Source of the DNA: an uncultured Tenacibaculum sp.
GTDB lineage: Bacteria > Bacteroidota > Bacteroidia > Flavobacteriales > Flavobacteriaceae
NCBI RefSeq assembly: GCF_947499065.1
Contig: NZ_CANMMT010000001.1
Coordinates: 806,001 to 870,000, forward strand
DNA: 64,000 nt
Direction of reading: 5' to 3'
The position numbers and the translations under genes were made by a program. Positions 43,885-52,942 of this stretch are shown here, piece by piece (the stretch's first letter is position 1; each line of letters opens with the position of its first letter). The notes beneath the pieces are model-generated. The model made no database searches. It worked only from the letters and a program-made list of their open reading frames with translations, and was not told where the DNA came from.

Positions 43885-45660
43885 TTATGAAGTAACTTCA
43901 ATAAGTTTGTTTCGGTAAGCCGATAGGAGTTTAGATTTAGAGATAAAACCAACATATTTTTTATCCTTTATCACAGGCAAGTTCCAAGCATCACTTTCCT
44001 TAAATTTTTGCATTACCTCAGCAACCGAGTCATTGTAAGAAATAACAGCAGGGGCACTTCTCATAAAAGTTTCAACAGTTACTTTGTCGTACATCTCACT
44101 ATCAAACATAATAGGTCTGATATCATCCAGTAAAACAATACCTAAAAATTGCTGTTTTTCATTAATAACAGGAAAGATATTTCGATTAGAATTGGAAACA
44201 GATTTTTTAAGCATCTCACCTAAAAGCATTTCAGAATGCACAGCTTTAAAGTTTGTTTCAATCAACGAATTAATTTTCATCATCATTAATACGTTTTTGT
44301 CTTTGTTATGTGTAATAAGTTCACCTCTTTCAGCTAATTCAACAGTATAAATAGAATTGGAGATAAAGTATTTTGTTACGGCAAAAGAAATTGCTGCTAC
44401 TAACATTAAAGGAACAAATAAATCATACCCTCCAGTAATTTCAGCAATTAAGAAAATAGCTGTTAAAGGAGCGTGTAATACACCAGCCATTAATCCAGTC
44501 ATTCCAATTAAGGTAAAATTAGACTCGGATACATTACCACCTAATTGATTAATAATCTTTGCACATACATTACCTAAGGCACTTCCCATAACTAGTGTTG
44601 GAATAAAAATACCTCCAACACCACCAGCGGCAAAAGTAGTAGTCATGGCAATAGCTTTAAACAAAGTGATTAGTAATAGTAAGCCAATTACTACCCAAAC
44701 ATTTTTAAAGTTTACATCATAAGGAATGTCTTCTAAAGCAGCCAATGTATTCCCTTCCAATAAGTTGTTAATTAGGTTATACCCCTCACCATATAAAGGT
44801 GGAATTAAATACAGCATTAATCCAATAGCAATTCCTCCAAAAATTAATTTATGAATTGGTTTTTTAATTCTTTTGAAAAAATTGATGATTCTAAAATAGA
44901 TTTTTGAAAAGTATACAGAAGCAATACCCGTTGCAATACCCAATAAAACATAATAAAAAACATCATTAATTTCAAAAGTATCTATGAGTTCAAAACCGAG
45001 TAAGGCATCTTTTTCAAAAAAGAAATAAGAGGTTACTACGGCAGATACTGAAGCTAATAGTAATGGAACTAAAGATGCAAAAGCCAAGTCTAAACTAAAA
45101 ATTTCTACGGCAAAAATAATAGCAGCAACAGGAGCTTTAAACATTGAAGACATTGCACCAGCTGTAGCACAACCAATTAACAACATTCTTGTTTTTCTGT
45201 TCATATGAAACAGTTGCGACACTGTCGATCCTAAAGCTGCTCCAGTACTTACGGCTGGGCCTTGTAATCCTACAGAACCTCCAAAACCAACGGTAATAGG
45301 AGCAGTAATTAAAGAAGCATAGATTTTATACTTTTCTATAATTCCACTTCGCTTAGAAATAGCGTGTAATGTGGTAGAAATTCCATGACCTATTTCTTTT
45401 TTAATAAAGCGTTTTTTGATGTAGTACACCAAAACTAAACCGATAATAGGAAAGATAAAATAAAGAGAATGATGAATGTCTTTAATGAATCTTCCTTCTA
45501 ATATGTTTTGAAAAAAAGAAGTAAGGTTTTTTAATATCAATGTTCCAATACCTGCTAAAAAACCAACAAAAACACTTAAAACATATACAAATTGACGTTC
45601 GGAAATATTTTTATATCTCCAAATAAGTATTTTTTTAAATATGGATTTCTTTTTTGGCAT
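43885..45660 (-). CDS. ClC-family anion channel or transporter with CBS domains
   Basis: The 591-residue protein has the ClC membrane fold (about 20-440) and two CBS domains at the C-terminus (about 455-590). GHGIS at 91-95 replaces the GSGIP filter motif. GLQGPAV (131-137) replaces GREGP, so Q133 stands at the external gating glutamate. VEIFSL (185-190) has I187 where E. coli ClC has E203. Both glutamates of the proton pathway are thus missing, although GGIFIP and the tyrosine region TGGYDLFVP are retained. By the known E148Q and E203 variants it should act as a proton-uncoupled anion channel. The DNA codon CAA for Q133 was checked. Confidence 0.85.
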   Translation of the reverse strand: MPKKKSIFKKILIWRYKNISERQFVYVLSVFVGFLAGIGTLILKNLTSFFQNILEGRFIKDIHHSLYFIFPIIGLVLVYYIKKRFIKKEIGHGISTTLHAISKRSGIIEKYKIYASLITAPITVGFGGSVGLQGPAVSTGAALGSTVSQLFHMNRKTRMLLIGCATAGAMSSMFKAPVAAIIFAVEIFSLDLAFASLVPLLLASVSAVVTSYFFFEKDALLGFELIDTFEINDVFYYVLLGIATGIASVYFSKIYFRIINFFKRIKKPIHKLIFGGIAIGLMLYLIPPLYGEGYNLINNLLEGNTLAALEDIPYDVNFKNVWVVIGLLLLITLFKAIAMTTTFAAGGVGGIFIPTLVMGSALGNVCAKIINQLGGNVSESNFTLIGMTGLMAGVLHAPLTAIFLIAEITGGYDLFVPLMLVAAISFAVTKYFISNSIYTVELAERGELITHNKDKNVLMMMKINSLIETNFKAVHSEMLLGEMLKKSVSNSNRNIFPVINEKQQFLGIVLLDDIRPIMFDSEMYDKVTVETFMRSAPAVISYNDSVAEVMQKFKESDAWNLPVIKDKKYVGFISKSKLLSAYRNKLIEVTS

Positions 45661-45685
45661 TAGTTGATTGCTGTTGTTAACTGGG

Positions 45686-45693
45686 CAAAGTTA
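45686..45693 (-). promoter_or_regulatory. Putative -7 promoter box of the ClC gene
   Basis: Reverse-strand TAACTTTG matches TAnnTTTG, 25 bp before the ATG at 45660. Confidence 0.45.
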
Positions 45694-45728
45694 CTATACA
45701 ATCTAGGGATTATAAATAATAACCCGTT

Positions 45729-46433
45729 TTATTTAGCGCTTAAATAATCGGTACCTAAATAACCGTTGTCTTTATTGTAATACCAAGCTCTGTTTTTTGG
45801 AAATTTAATACCGTTAATAACTTCTTCTTCAGATAATAAAATATACTCGCCGCTGTTAGGCTTGCTCTTAAAAAACTGATACACTTCCATGGCATACGTT
45901 TTTGGATTGAAATAAAAATACCAAGTATCTTTTCCAACAGCATGATCATAAGTAGCTTTTAAAACTAAGTATTCCTTACCTTTAAACTTTTTACGTTCAA
46001 CTTTATCGTGAATAATAGTTCCGTTATCTTTTAATTTCATTGGAAGACCATATAAATATGTATAATAGTTCTTATATAAATTGGCTCTGTCGCAACTTAG
46101 TTTGTGTTCTTTTAAAATAGCTTCTGACGGATTTTCTTGTCCGTTAAAACCAATTTTACACTCACCTTTATTAACAGTATACTCTGTTGTGTTTTCTCCT
46201 CTGGTAGCTTTTACATAAAAATATTCCTGAGGTAGATTGATTTTAATCTCACTCTTTCGCTCAGAGCTTTTAGGAGTTTTCATAGTTACAAACAAAGTTC
46301 CGTTAAAGGTTTCCCAGTTACCATTAGGATCGTGATATTGAATTGCTTTTTCTAACAGTTCTTTACCAGTAAGTTCTTGTGAAAATAATTGAATAGTAAG
46401 AAATAGTAAGAAAAATGTGATTAGTTTTTTCAT
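45729..46433 (-). CDS. DUF6503-like secreted protein
   Basis: The 234-residue protein has a signal peptide (1-18, LFSQE) and an outer-membrane-lipoprotein-sorting-like beta-rich fold (LolA/LppX type), beginning ELLEKAIQYHDPNGNWETF. I think it belongs to DUF6503, a Bacteroidota family of unknown function. It is the last gene of the reverse operon, 4 bp after the TPR gene. Two cysteines (near 116 and 132) might form a disulfide. Confidence 0.72.
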   Translation of the reverse strand: MKKLITFFLLFLTIQLFSQELTGKELLEKAIQYHDPNGNWETFNGTLFVTMKTPKSSERKSEIKINLPQEYFYVKATRGENTTEYTVNKGECKIGFNGQENPSEAILKEHKLSCDRANLYKNYYTYLYGLPMKLKDNGTIIHDKVERKKFKGKEYLVLKATYDHAVGKDTWYFYFNPKTYAMEVYQFFKSKPNSGEYILLSEEEVINGIKFPKNRAWYYNKDNGYLGTDYLSAK

Positions 46434-46437
46434 GATA

Positions 46438-47268
46438 TTATTGTTTAGATAAAGAGGATTTAAAATCGGTTAAGTCACCCAAATATAATTGTCTTAAAGT
46501 TTCTACGTAAGGTCTTTTATTATAATAGCCTTCGTTAAAATCTTTAATAGCAGCATCAATCATAGATTTTGCTTCTTCAACTTTTCCTTGTTTTTTTAAT
46601 ATGAAAGCTTTGTAATATTTAGCATCTGCACTAAAACCATAAGAGTTTTTTATCAAACGATCAAAACAAGCCTGAGCTTTATCGTATTTGCCTAATTCAA
46701 GATAAGCAATACCTTGATATAAAAAGGCAGTTACATCAACAGAGTTTTCGCTAAAGTCTTTAATTTCTTTGGTAATGTATTTGTCAAAGTAATAAATAGA
46801 TTTTTCGTAATTTTTTAAACCTAAATAAGCAATTCCTCTCCAAGCATCTACACTAAGTCCTTGAGGAGCATCTATAAAATCAGGAGTTAAAACATCGCTG
46901 GCATCAAAATCGGCAATAGCTTTTTTATAATCTCTATAAAACCATAAGTACAAATATCCTCTCCAAGGAATTCGGGATACAGAATCTAATTTTAGTGCTT
47001 TGTCGTATTGAGGTTTCCATTTATGAGGCATTCCTCTTTTTAAATGCGCAACCGATAGTTCGTAAACACCTTGTTCAAAAGTTGGGTCTATTTCTAAGGC
47101 TTCAACAATTCCATTTTGAAAAGGAGTTGAGCCTTGAGTAAACATAATGGCTTCTTTATATCTTTTTTCAGCAAGTTGTCTTTTGCTAATTGTATTTGCT
47201 TCATTTTTACATGAGAACATTAACAGAAGTGCAATAAGACTAAGGGATAATTTCAGTAACTTTTCCAT
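46438..47268 (-). CDS. TPR-repeat lipoprotein
   Basis: The 276-residue lipoprotein (Cys19 in LLMFSCKNEA) contains tetratricopeptide units, with clear ones near 95-135 (DAPQGLSVDAWRGIAYLGL), 150-190 and 195-235 (YQGIAYLELGKYDKAQACF). The ATG at 47268 is chosen because it gives a proper lipobox; the longer frame to 47373 has no signal and overlaps the upstream gene by over 130 bp. With the ATG, the overlap with the upstream gene is 29 bp, which implies coupled translation. It probably mediates contacts with the envelope proteins of the same operon. Confidence 0.82.
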   Translation of the reverse strand: MEKLLKLSLSLIALLLMFSCKNEANTISKRQLAEKRYKEAIMFTQGSTPFQNGIVEALEIDPTFEQGVYELSVAHLKRGMPHKWKPQYDKALKLDSVSRIPWRGYLYLWFYRDYKKAIADFDASDVLTPDFIDAPQGLSVDAWRGIAYLGLKNYEKSIYYFDKYITKEIKDFSENSVDVTAFLYQGIAYLELGKYDKAQACFDRLIKNSYGFSADAKYYKAFILKKQGKVEEAKSMIDAAIKDFNEGYYNKRPYVETLRQLYLGDLTDFKSSLSKQ

Positions 47269-47797
47269 TTTCAATTCTATAAGAGATATACATATAATAG
47301 TTATGAGGCTCGTCTTCGTAAGAAATAACATTCCAATGACTCGAGTTTGAAGTAAACTTAAAAAGTTCGTCAACCATTTTAGAGTTTAAAGGAGATTCGT
47401 TTAAATCTAAATCCATTTCAATAATTTCAAACCAACCAGCATTTCCTTCACAATTCACTAAAAATCGAAAGTTTAAGTATCCAGAGTCAGTATAAGTACT
47501 GTTGGCATTAAATGTAGCATTAAGGCTATCTCTAAATTGTTTTTTAGATCCGTTGTATGCTTTTAAGCTAGCACTGCTATAAGTGTGCATGATTCCAACA
47601 TCTTTACACAGTTTGTATGTGTCGTTTAAAAGAGCCTTATCGGTATCTATATAACCAACATAATGTTTAAAGGGTTTGTTTTCGGTATCATACGCTTTTT
47701 TAATGTAGAAATATCCATAGAGGGCTATTCCAGCAATAGCAATAACAATAGTAGCTAAACCTATTAGAATTACTTTAACAATTTTCTTTTTTTTCAT
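47240..47797 (-). CDS. Hypothetical single-pass membrane protein
   Basis: I do not recognise this 185-residue protein. It has a basic N-terminus (MKKKKIVKV), a single membrane helix (about 8-31), and a soluble periplasmic part with two cysteines (near 64 and 122). It lies between a wHTH regulator gene (38 bp upstream) and the TPR lipoprotein gene (29-bp overlap) on the same strand. Membership in the same envelope-related operon is the only functional clue. Confidence 0.7.
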   Translation of the reverse strand: MKKKKIVKVILIGLATIVIAIAGIALYGYFYIKKAYDTENKPFKHYVGYIDTDKALLNDTYKLCKDVGIMHTYSSASLKAYNGSKKQFRDSLNATFNANSTYTDSGYLNFRFLVNCEGNAGWFEIIEMDLDLNESPLNSKMVDELFKFTSNSSHWNVISYEDEPHNYYMYISYRIENGKVTEIIP

Positions 47798-47835
47798 GAA
47801 ATGAAAGTACTAAAAATCTTGTTAACAGTTTGGAG

Positions 47836-48525
47836 TTATAGGTCGATTTTTAAAAGTTCTTTCAATTGTTGCTTTCCTTTAGAAGTTAAGATTAGTTCTC
47901 GGGTGTTTTTATGTTTTCTGAACCAATCTTTTTGAAGCATTACTTCTAAAAATACATCACCTAATGCACCCGCAATATGATGCTTTCTTTCACTCCAGTC
48001 TAAACACTGATGTGCAAACGATCTTTTTAAGTTTTGAATTTCTTCAATATGAATACCTAAGTTTAAAAACCATTGCTTTCCTATACTGGTAACAGAATAT
48101 TGTTTATGTACAGGAGTAATGATTTGATGAGAGATTAATGCTTCTGTAATTTTTACGCCCACTTCACCAGCTAAATGATTGTAGCATGTTCTGGCATAGG
48201 TAAATGCCGAAGCTTTGGGTTTTTTAACTTTTGTGTAATCTTTTTGCAAGGAAAGTAAACTAGCCATAGATTCAATAACTTGGGCTACTTCAGGAGAGCT
48301 AAACCTATAATAGCGGTGCCTTCCTTGTTTTTCTACAGAAAGAATATTCTTTTGAAGAAGTTTAGACAAATGATTACTTGCCGATTGTAAAGAAATACCG
48401 CTACAGTTAGCCAGTTCAGTTGCAGTATAAGCTCTTCCATCTAGTAAATTCCATAGCATTATAGCTCTAGACTTATCGCCTAAAAGACTTGCTATTTCGC
48501 TAAAATCGTTTTCTAAACTTTCCAT
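47836..48525 (-). CDS. ArsR-type winged-helix transcriptional regulator
   Basis: The 229-residue protein has an N-terminal winged helix (about 5-75) of ArsR type: RAIMLWNLLDGRAYTATELA, then SGISLQSASNHLSKLLQKNI, and wing VEKQGRHRYYRF. The C-terminal part (about 90-229) is not a metal-sensing ArsR tail and lacks CXC motifs, but has the helix-rich look of longer ArsR-like regulators. It overlaps nothing, being 4 bp after the DinB gene. It may control this operon; the effector is unknown. Confidence 0.85.
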   Translation of the reverse strand: MESLENDFSEIASLLGDKSRAIMLWNLLDGRAYTATELANCSGISLQSASNHLSKLLQKNILSVEKQGRHRYYRFSSPEVAQVIESMASLLSLQKDYTKVKKPKASAFTYARTCYNHLAGEVGVKITEALISHQIITPVHKQYSVTSIGKQWFLNLGIHIEEIQNLKRSFAHQCLDWSERKHHIAGALGDVFLEVMLQKDWFRKHKNTRELILTSKGKQQLKELLKIDL

Positions 48526-48529
48526 AGGA

Positions 48530-49000
48530 TTAATCCCAAACTTGTGGTCTTTTAATGTGCAAGGTTCTTAAATAACTTAATAACTGACCTGTATGAACCG
48601 CTTCATGATACACCATTCTGTTTAAATAATCGCCTAACTCTTTTACTTGATTTACTTCTTTTCGATGAATAACAATGTCTTTTAAATCATTCATAGATAA
48701 TTGTTCTATCATTCTGTATAGTTCCGTTTTATATGATTCTGCGAATTGCAATTCATGGTCAACATCAATAAACGCTAAATTTTTCCATGGCGATGTATAG
48801 TTGCCTAAATTACCTCTATTTTTTATAATAGTATGAAATAAATGTTCTCCTTCCAGCACATGACGTATCATTTCAATACAGCTCATGGCTTTTGCATCAG
48901 GTTTCCATTGAAGGTATTCAGATGGAATTCCTTTCCATAAGTTAATACTTCTTCGTCTAGTTTCTTTAAAGTTTAATAGAATGATTGATTTTGACTCCAT
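48530..49000 (-). CDS. DinB/YfiT-like metal-binding protein
   Basis: The 156-residue protein has the four-helix bundle of the DinB family. Histidines in MIRHVLEGEHLFHTI and NRMVYHEAVHTGQLLSYL (near 45-60 and 130-145) give the conserved metal-ligand pattern. Members are probable metal-dependent thiol transferases or hydrolases, and some are DNA-damage-induced. It is the first gene of the reverse operon with the ArsR-type regulator. A -7 box lies 16 bp upstream of the ATG. Confidence 0.85.
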   Translation of the reverse strand: MESKSIILLNFKETRRRSINLWKGIPSEYLQWKPDAKAMSCIEMIRHVLEGEHLFHTIIKNRGNLGNYTSPWKNLAFIDVDHELQFAESYKTELYRMIEQLSMNDLKDIVIHRKEVNQVKELGDYLNRMVYHEAVHTGQLLSYLRTLHIKRPQVWD

Positions 49001-49016
49001 GTGTTTTGCTTTTTCA

Positions 49017-49024
49017 CAAAAGTA
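49017..49024 (-). promoter_or_regulatory. Putative -7 promoter box of the DinB operon
   Basis: Reverse-strand TACTTTTG matches TAnnTTTG, 16 bp before the DinB ATG at 49000. Confidence 0.5.
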
Positions 49025-49116
49025 AATTCAAGGAGATTTTAATACTTCATTTTAAAATGAACTATTAATGTTTTTGTTGTTTTTTCTTTGTTGAGGTAAT
49101 AAATCAATTAATAATT

Positions 49117-49590
49117 ATGAAAAACGAGTATAAGTATACAGCAACTATAAATTGGACTGGAAATAAGGGAGAAGGAACATTGAATTATAAAAGTTATGAA
49201 AGAAGTTATACTATAAACATTAGTGATAAACCACAAATTTTAGGTTCATCGGATGTAGCTTTTAAAGGAGATGGTAAAAAACACAATCCGGAAGAACTTT
49301 TAGTTACAGCAATAGCATCTTGTCATATGCTTTGGTATTTGCATTTATGTTCAGAAGAAAATGTGATTATAACAGCTTATAAAGATGCTGTTTCTGGTGT
49401 TATGGAAATTGATAAAAAAGGGAAAGGTTGTTTTTCAAAAGTTACTTTAAGTCCTACAGTTGCAGTTTTAGAAGCTTCTATGAAAGAAAAAGCAATAGCT
49501 TTACATGAAAAAGCAAATGAATATTGCTTTATAGCGAACTCTGTCAATTTTATAATTGAGCACAATCCAGAATGTATTGTTAAGTCATAA
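49117..49590 (+). CDS. OsmC family peroxiredoxin
   Basis: The 157-residue OsmC/Ohr-type thiol peroxidase reduces organic hydroperoxides. The two conserved cysteines are in AIASCHMLWYLH (near 69) and NEYCFIANS (near 139), and the surrounding PEELLVTAIASC is the family signature. This subgroup (YhfA/OsmC-like) is larger than Ohr and may accept other substrates. It is monocistronic, ends before a bidirectional hairpin, and faces the reverse-strand aspS. Confidence 0.9.
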   Translation: MKNEYKYTATINWTGNKGEGTLNYKSYERSYTINISDKPQILGSSDVAFKGDGKKHNPEELLVTAIASCHMLWYLHLCSEENVIITAYKDAVSGVMEIDKKGKGCFSKVTLSPTVAVLEASMKEKAIALHEKANEYCFIANSVNFIIEHNPECIVKS

Positions 49591-49592
49591 AA

Positions 49593-49616
49593 AAATCCCG
49601 CACTAGGCGGGATTTA
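49593..49616. terminator. Bidirectional terminator between the OsmC gene and aspS
   Basis: Arms AAATCCCGC (49593-49601) and GCGGGATTT (49607-49615) around an ACTAG loop. The A run on the left makes it a good terminator for aspS on the reverse strand; the forward T run is short. Confidence 0.8.
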
Positions 49617-49621
49617 AATAT

Positions 49622-51385
49622 TTATGCTTCTTCTTGTTGAATATCTAATTGAATACTCAATTCTTGTAATTGTTCGTTATCAATAGTAGCAGGAGCATCA
49701 ATCATTACATCACGTCCTGAATTGTTTTTAGGGAAAGCAATAAAGTCACGAATTGTTTCTTGTCCACCTAAAATAGCTACTAATCTATCTAAACCAAATG
49801 CTAACCCTCCGTGAGGTGGTGCACCGTATTCAAAAGCATCCATTAAGAATCCGAATTGAGCTTTCGCTTCTTCTTCAGTAAATCCTAAATGCTTAAACAT
49901 AATTGCTTGTGTTTCTTTATCGTGAATACGAATAGAACCTCCGCCAATTTCGTTACCGTTTAATACTAAATCGTATGCATTTGCTTTTACAGCACCTGGA
50001 TCTGTATCTAATAATTCTAACTGTCCTGGTTTAGGTGAAGTAAACGGGTGGTGCATTGCGTGGTAATGACCAGTTTCTTCGTCTAATTCTAATAATGGGA
50101 AATCAATTACCCATAATGGAGCAAATTCGTCTGGTTTACGTAAACCTAAACGCTCAGCCATTTCCATACGTAAAGCAGATAATTGCGCACGTACTTTATT
50201 GGTGTTTCCTGATAATATACAGATTAAATCTCCTGGCTTAGCTCCAGTTTTTTCAGCCCACTTCGCTAAATCATCTTGATCGTAAAACTTATCTACAGAC
50301 GATTTGAAAGAACCATCTTCATTACATTTTACATATACCATTCCTAAAGCACCTACTTGTGGACGCTTTACCCAGTTAATTAACTTATCTATTTCTTTAC
50401 GAGTATAAGAAGCTCCTCCCGGAACAGCAATACCTACAACTAATTCAGCATCGTTAAATACTTTGAATTCTTTGTGCTGAGCTACGTCGTTTAACTCACC
50501 GAACTCCATTCCAAAACGGATGTCTGGTTTGTCGTTTCCATATAAACGCATAGCATCGTCAAATAACATTCTTGGGAATTTATCAACCTCAACACCATTA
50601 ATTTCTTTTAATAAGTGACGAGTCATTCCTTCAAAAATCTCTAAAACATCTTCTTGCTCAACAAATGCCATTTCGCAGTCTATTTGTGTAAACTCTGGCT
50701 GACGGTCGGCACGTAAATCCTCATCTCTAAAACACTTTACAATTTGAAAGTATTTATCCATTCCACCAACCATTAATAATTGTTTGAATGTTTGAGGCGA
50801 TTGAGGTAATGCGTAAAACTGACCTGCATTCATTCTCGATGGTACCAAGAAATCACGAGCTCCCTCAGGAGTAGACTTGATTAAATATGGAGTTTCAACA
50901 TCAATAAATCCTTTGTCAGATAAGTATTTACGAACTTCCATCGATACTTTGTGACGGAAAATTAAGCTGTCTTTTACTGGATTACGACGAATATCTAAAT
51001 AACGATACTTCATACGAATATCTTCACCACCATCTGTTTCATCTTCAATAGTAAAAGGAGGTAATTTAGCATCATTTAAAATTTCTAAGTTTGTAACTAA
51101 AACTTCAATATCACCAGTAGGAATATTAGCATTTTTAGATTGACGCTCTATAACTGTACCAGTTACTTGAACAACAAACTCACGACCTAATGTTTTGGCT
51201 TTGTCCATTAATTCTTTAGAAGTACGTTCTTCATCAAAAATTAATTGTGTAATTCCGTAACGATCACGTAAATCTACCCAGATCATAAAACCTTTATCAC
51301 GTGATTTTTGTACCCAACCAGAAAGGGTTACCTCAGTATTAATGTGCGAAGCTCTTAATTCGCCACAAGTATGCGTTCTGTACAT
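49622..51385 (-). CDS. aspS: Aspartate--tRNA ligase
   Basis: The 587-residue class IIb synthetase charges tRNA-Asp. It has the OB-fold anticodon-binding domain (about 1-110), class II motif 2 [19 protein letters not shown] (about 218-236), a GAD insertion (about 290-425), and motif 3 [13 protein letters not shown] near 540. The GAD domain is of the bacterial type. A -7 box (TAATTTTG) lies about 20 bp before the ATG. Normal length, no anomalies. Confidence 0.96.
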   Translation of the reverse strand: MYRTHTCGELRASHINTEVTLSGWVQKSRDKGFMIWVDLRDRYGITQLIFDEERTSKELMDKAKTLGREFVVQVTGTVIERQSKNANIPTGDIEVLVTNLEILNDAKLPPFTIEDETDGGEDIRMKYRYLDIRRNPVKDSLIFRHKVSMEVRKYLSDKGFIDVETPYLIKSTPEGARDFLVPSRMNAGQFYALPQSPQTFKQLLMVGGMDKYFQIVKCFRDEDLRADRQPEFTQIDCEMAFVEQEDVLEIFEGMTRHLLKEINGVEVDKFPRMLFDDAMRLYGNDKPDIRFGMEFGELNDVAQHKEFKVFNDAELVVGIAVPGGASYTRKEIDKLINWVKRPQVGALGMVYVKCNEDGSFKSSVDKFYDQDDLAKWAEKTGAKPGDLICILSGNTNKVRAQLSALRMEMAERLGLRKPDEFAPLWVIDFPLLELDEETGHYHAMHHPFTSPKPGQLELLDTDPGAVKANAYDLVLNGNEIGGGSIRIHDKETQAIMFKHLGFTEEEAKAQFGFLMDAFEYGAPPHGGLAFGLDRLVAILGGQETIRDFIAFPKNNSGRDVMIDAPATIDNEQLQELSIQLDIQQEEA

Positions 51386-51404
51386 TTCTTGAAATTTTGA
51401 GGTG

Positions 51405-51412
51405 CAAAATTA
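51405..51412 (-). promoter_or_regulatory. Putative -7 promoter box of aspS
   Basis: Reverse-strand TAATTTTG matches TAnnTTTG, 19 bp before the ATG at 51385. Confidence 0.5.
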
Positions 51413-51536
51413 AGGATAAATGTTAGGAACTTAAAAATTACTAATACTTAGTTTTAGAAGAAATAATTCTAATTTTAAAAAATAAGAATAAAGAAGAGAA
51501 TCTATTATTTATTTTAGCACAGCTTAATTAAAGAAA

Positions 51537-52235
51537 ATGACAAAACAACTTAATTATATTATTCTTGCTATTGCAGTTTTAGTATTCTTATTACTCCAGT
51601 TACCCTATTTTGCTATTGTACAATATCCTTTTCGATTATTAGGAACTTGGTTTCATGAAATGGGACATGGCTTAACCGCTATTTGTGTTGGAGGAAGTTT
51701 TAAGTATTTAGAAATCTACGAAAATGGAGGCGGAGTTGCTTATTATACGCTAAGCAATGCATTTATGCCTATTTCTATTGGGAATGCAATTGTAGCTATT
51801 GGAGGTTTATTAGGACCGGCAATAGCTGGTGCGGTATTAATAGCAGGAGCAAAGCATACCAAGAGTGCAAGTATTTTATTGCGCCTTCTAATAGGAGTAA
51901 TCATATTGTCGTTAATTGTATGGATACGATCGTATTGGGGTGTTATTGTATTAGGAGCTTTTGCTGTTCTTTTTATAATCATCACTTTGTTAAAGAATAA
52001 AAAAATAGAAGTGGGAACCTTATTGTTTTTAGGAATGCAATCTGTTTTAAGTAGTTACTTACAGTTAAATTATTTATTTACCAAACAGTTTGTAAGAGGC
52101 GGACAGGTACAAAATTCAGATACACAAGCCATCGCTGAAAATACATTTGGTACTTATTGGATGTGGGCTTTAATTGTAATAGTAATCAGTTTTTATATTG
52201 TACTTAAAAGCATTCGATTCTATTTTAGAAAGTAA
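51537..52235 (+). CDS. M50 family metallopeptidase
   Basis: The 232-residue polytopic membrane protein has about six helices. The zinc motif is HEMGH (H40, E41, H44) in GTWFHEMGHGLTAICVGG. It belongs to the small M50/M50B-like group with no PDZ domain, different from RseP. A site-2-protease-like function inside the membrane is implied, but no substrate is known. It lies 83 bp upstream of the HopJ gene on the same strand. Confidence 0.82.
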   Translation: MTKQLNYIILAIAVLVFLLLQLPYFAIVQYPFRLLGTWFHEMGHGLTAICVGGSFKYLEIYENGGGVAYYTLSNAFMPISIGNAIVAIGGLLGPAIAGAVLIAGAKHTKSASILLRLLIGVIILSLIVWIRSYWGVIVLGAFAVLFIIITLLKNKKIEVGTLLFLGMQSVLSSYLQLNYLFTKQFVRGGQVQNSDTQAIAENTFGTYWMWALIVIVISFYIVLKSIRFYFRK

Positions 52236-52318
52236 CAATAAAGAGAAGTCTGTTTAAAATTATAGTTCTTTGGTTTTTCAAGGAATCTTTTTATTCATTT
52301 GCAGCAAAAGAATTTAAA

Positions 52319-52669
52319 ATGACCTTAGCAGATTTTACCCATAAATTAAAAACAACACCAACAGCAATTATCTTTTCCGAAACAATGGCAATTATAGAAG
52401 ATCTGTATGAATTTACACCTTCGGCTTTTAAAAATGGAAACATAGAGAATAGTGCTACCCAAAATTTAGGCTCTTGTAAAGTATTTGCCTTTGCTACAAA
52501 ACAACAGTTTACAAAAGAAGAAGCCTTGGCATGCTTTGGTCAGTATTACTTCAAAGATGTACTAGAAAATCCTAACGGGACAGATCATCAAAACATTAGA
52601 AATTTTATGCAAACTGGTTTTGAAGGATTGGTTTTTGAGCAAGAAGTACTAGTAGAGAAGGAATTATAA
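52319..52669 (+). CDS. HopJ type III effector family protein
   Basis: The 116-residue soluble protein matches the HopJ family, named from a Pseudomonas effector but widespread in free-living bacteria. It begins MTLADFTHKLKTTPTAIIF and has the conserved motif YEFTPSAFKNG, then NPNGTDHQNIRNFMQTGF. There is no type III system in this organism, so the effector name should not be taken as a function. A role as a small housekeeping or stress protein is likely. It is followed by the GC-rich repeat. Confidence 0.88.
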   Translation: MTLADFTHKLKTTPTAIIFSETMAIIEDLYEFTPSAFKNGNIENSATQNLGSCKVFAFATKQQFTKEEALACFGQYYFKDVLENPNGTDHQNIRNFMQTGFEGLVFEQEVLVEKEL

Positions 52670-52710
52670 CTTAAAAACTTCAGAATAAACATTCAAAACT
52701 CGTAGAATCT

Positions 52711-52823
52711 ATCAGCGAGCTTCGGGGAAGCTTTCGTCGAGTTTCAATTGCATCAGCGAACTTCGCTGGCGCTTCTGAATTTGTGCGAGAGCATCAGCGA
52801 GCTTCGCTGAAGGTTTCGCAGAA
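52711..52823. repeat. Three imperfect 41-bp tandem repeats, GC-rich
   Basis: Copies begin at 52711, 52752 and 52793, exactly 41 bp apart. Each starts ATCAGCGA(G/A)CTTCG; copies 2 and 3 contain the short palindrome AGCGA-x-TCGCT. The block is visibly richer in G and C than its surroundings. The unit is not a multiple of three and no open frame covers it, so it is noncoding. The rest of the 52670-52942 gap is AT-rich with nothing else recognised. Confidence 0.8.
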
Positions 52824-52942
52824 AAAAAAAGTATCAACATACGGTGGTAAAGAAAACTTTATAAAAAGATTATTTAAACACGAAATTTTGAGATAATTTT
52901 CTGATACAAAAAGTGTATTTTTAGGCTTTTCAAAAAATAGTT

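Noticed and set aside
52319..52669. Type III secretion effector
   Set aside because: The name HopJ comes from a Pseudomonas homolog; no secretion genes are present and the family is widespread in bacteria without type III systems.
52711..52823. CRISPR array
   Set aside because: The three repeat copies are contiguous with no unique spacers of constant length, they are imperfect, and no cas gene is nearby.
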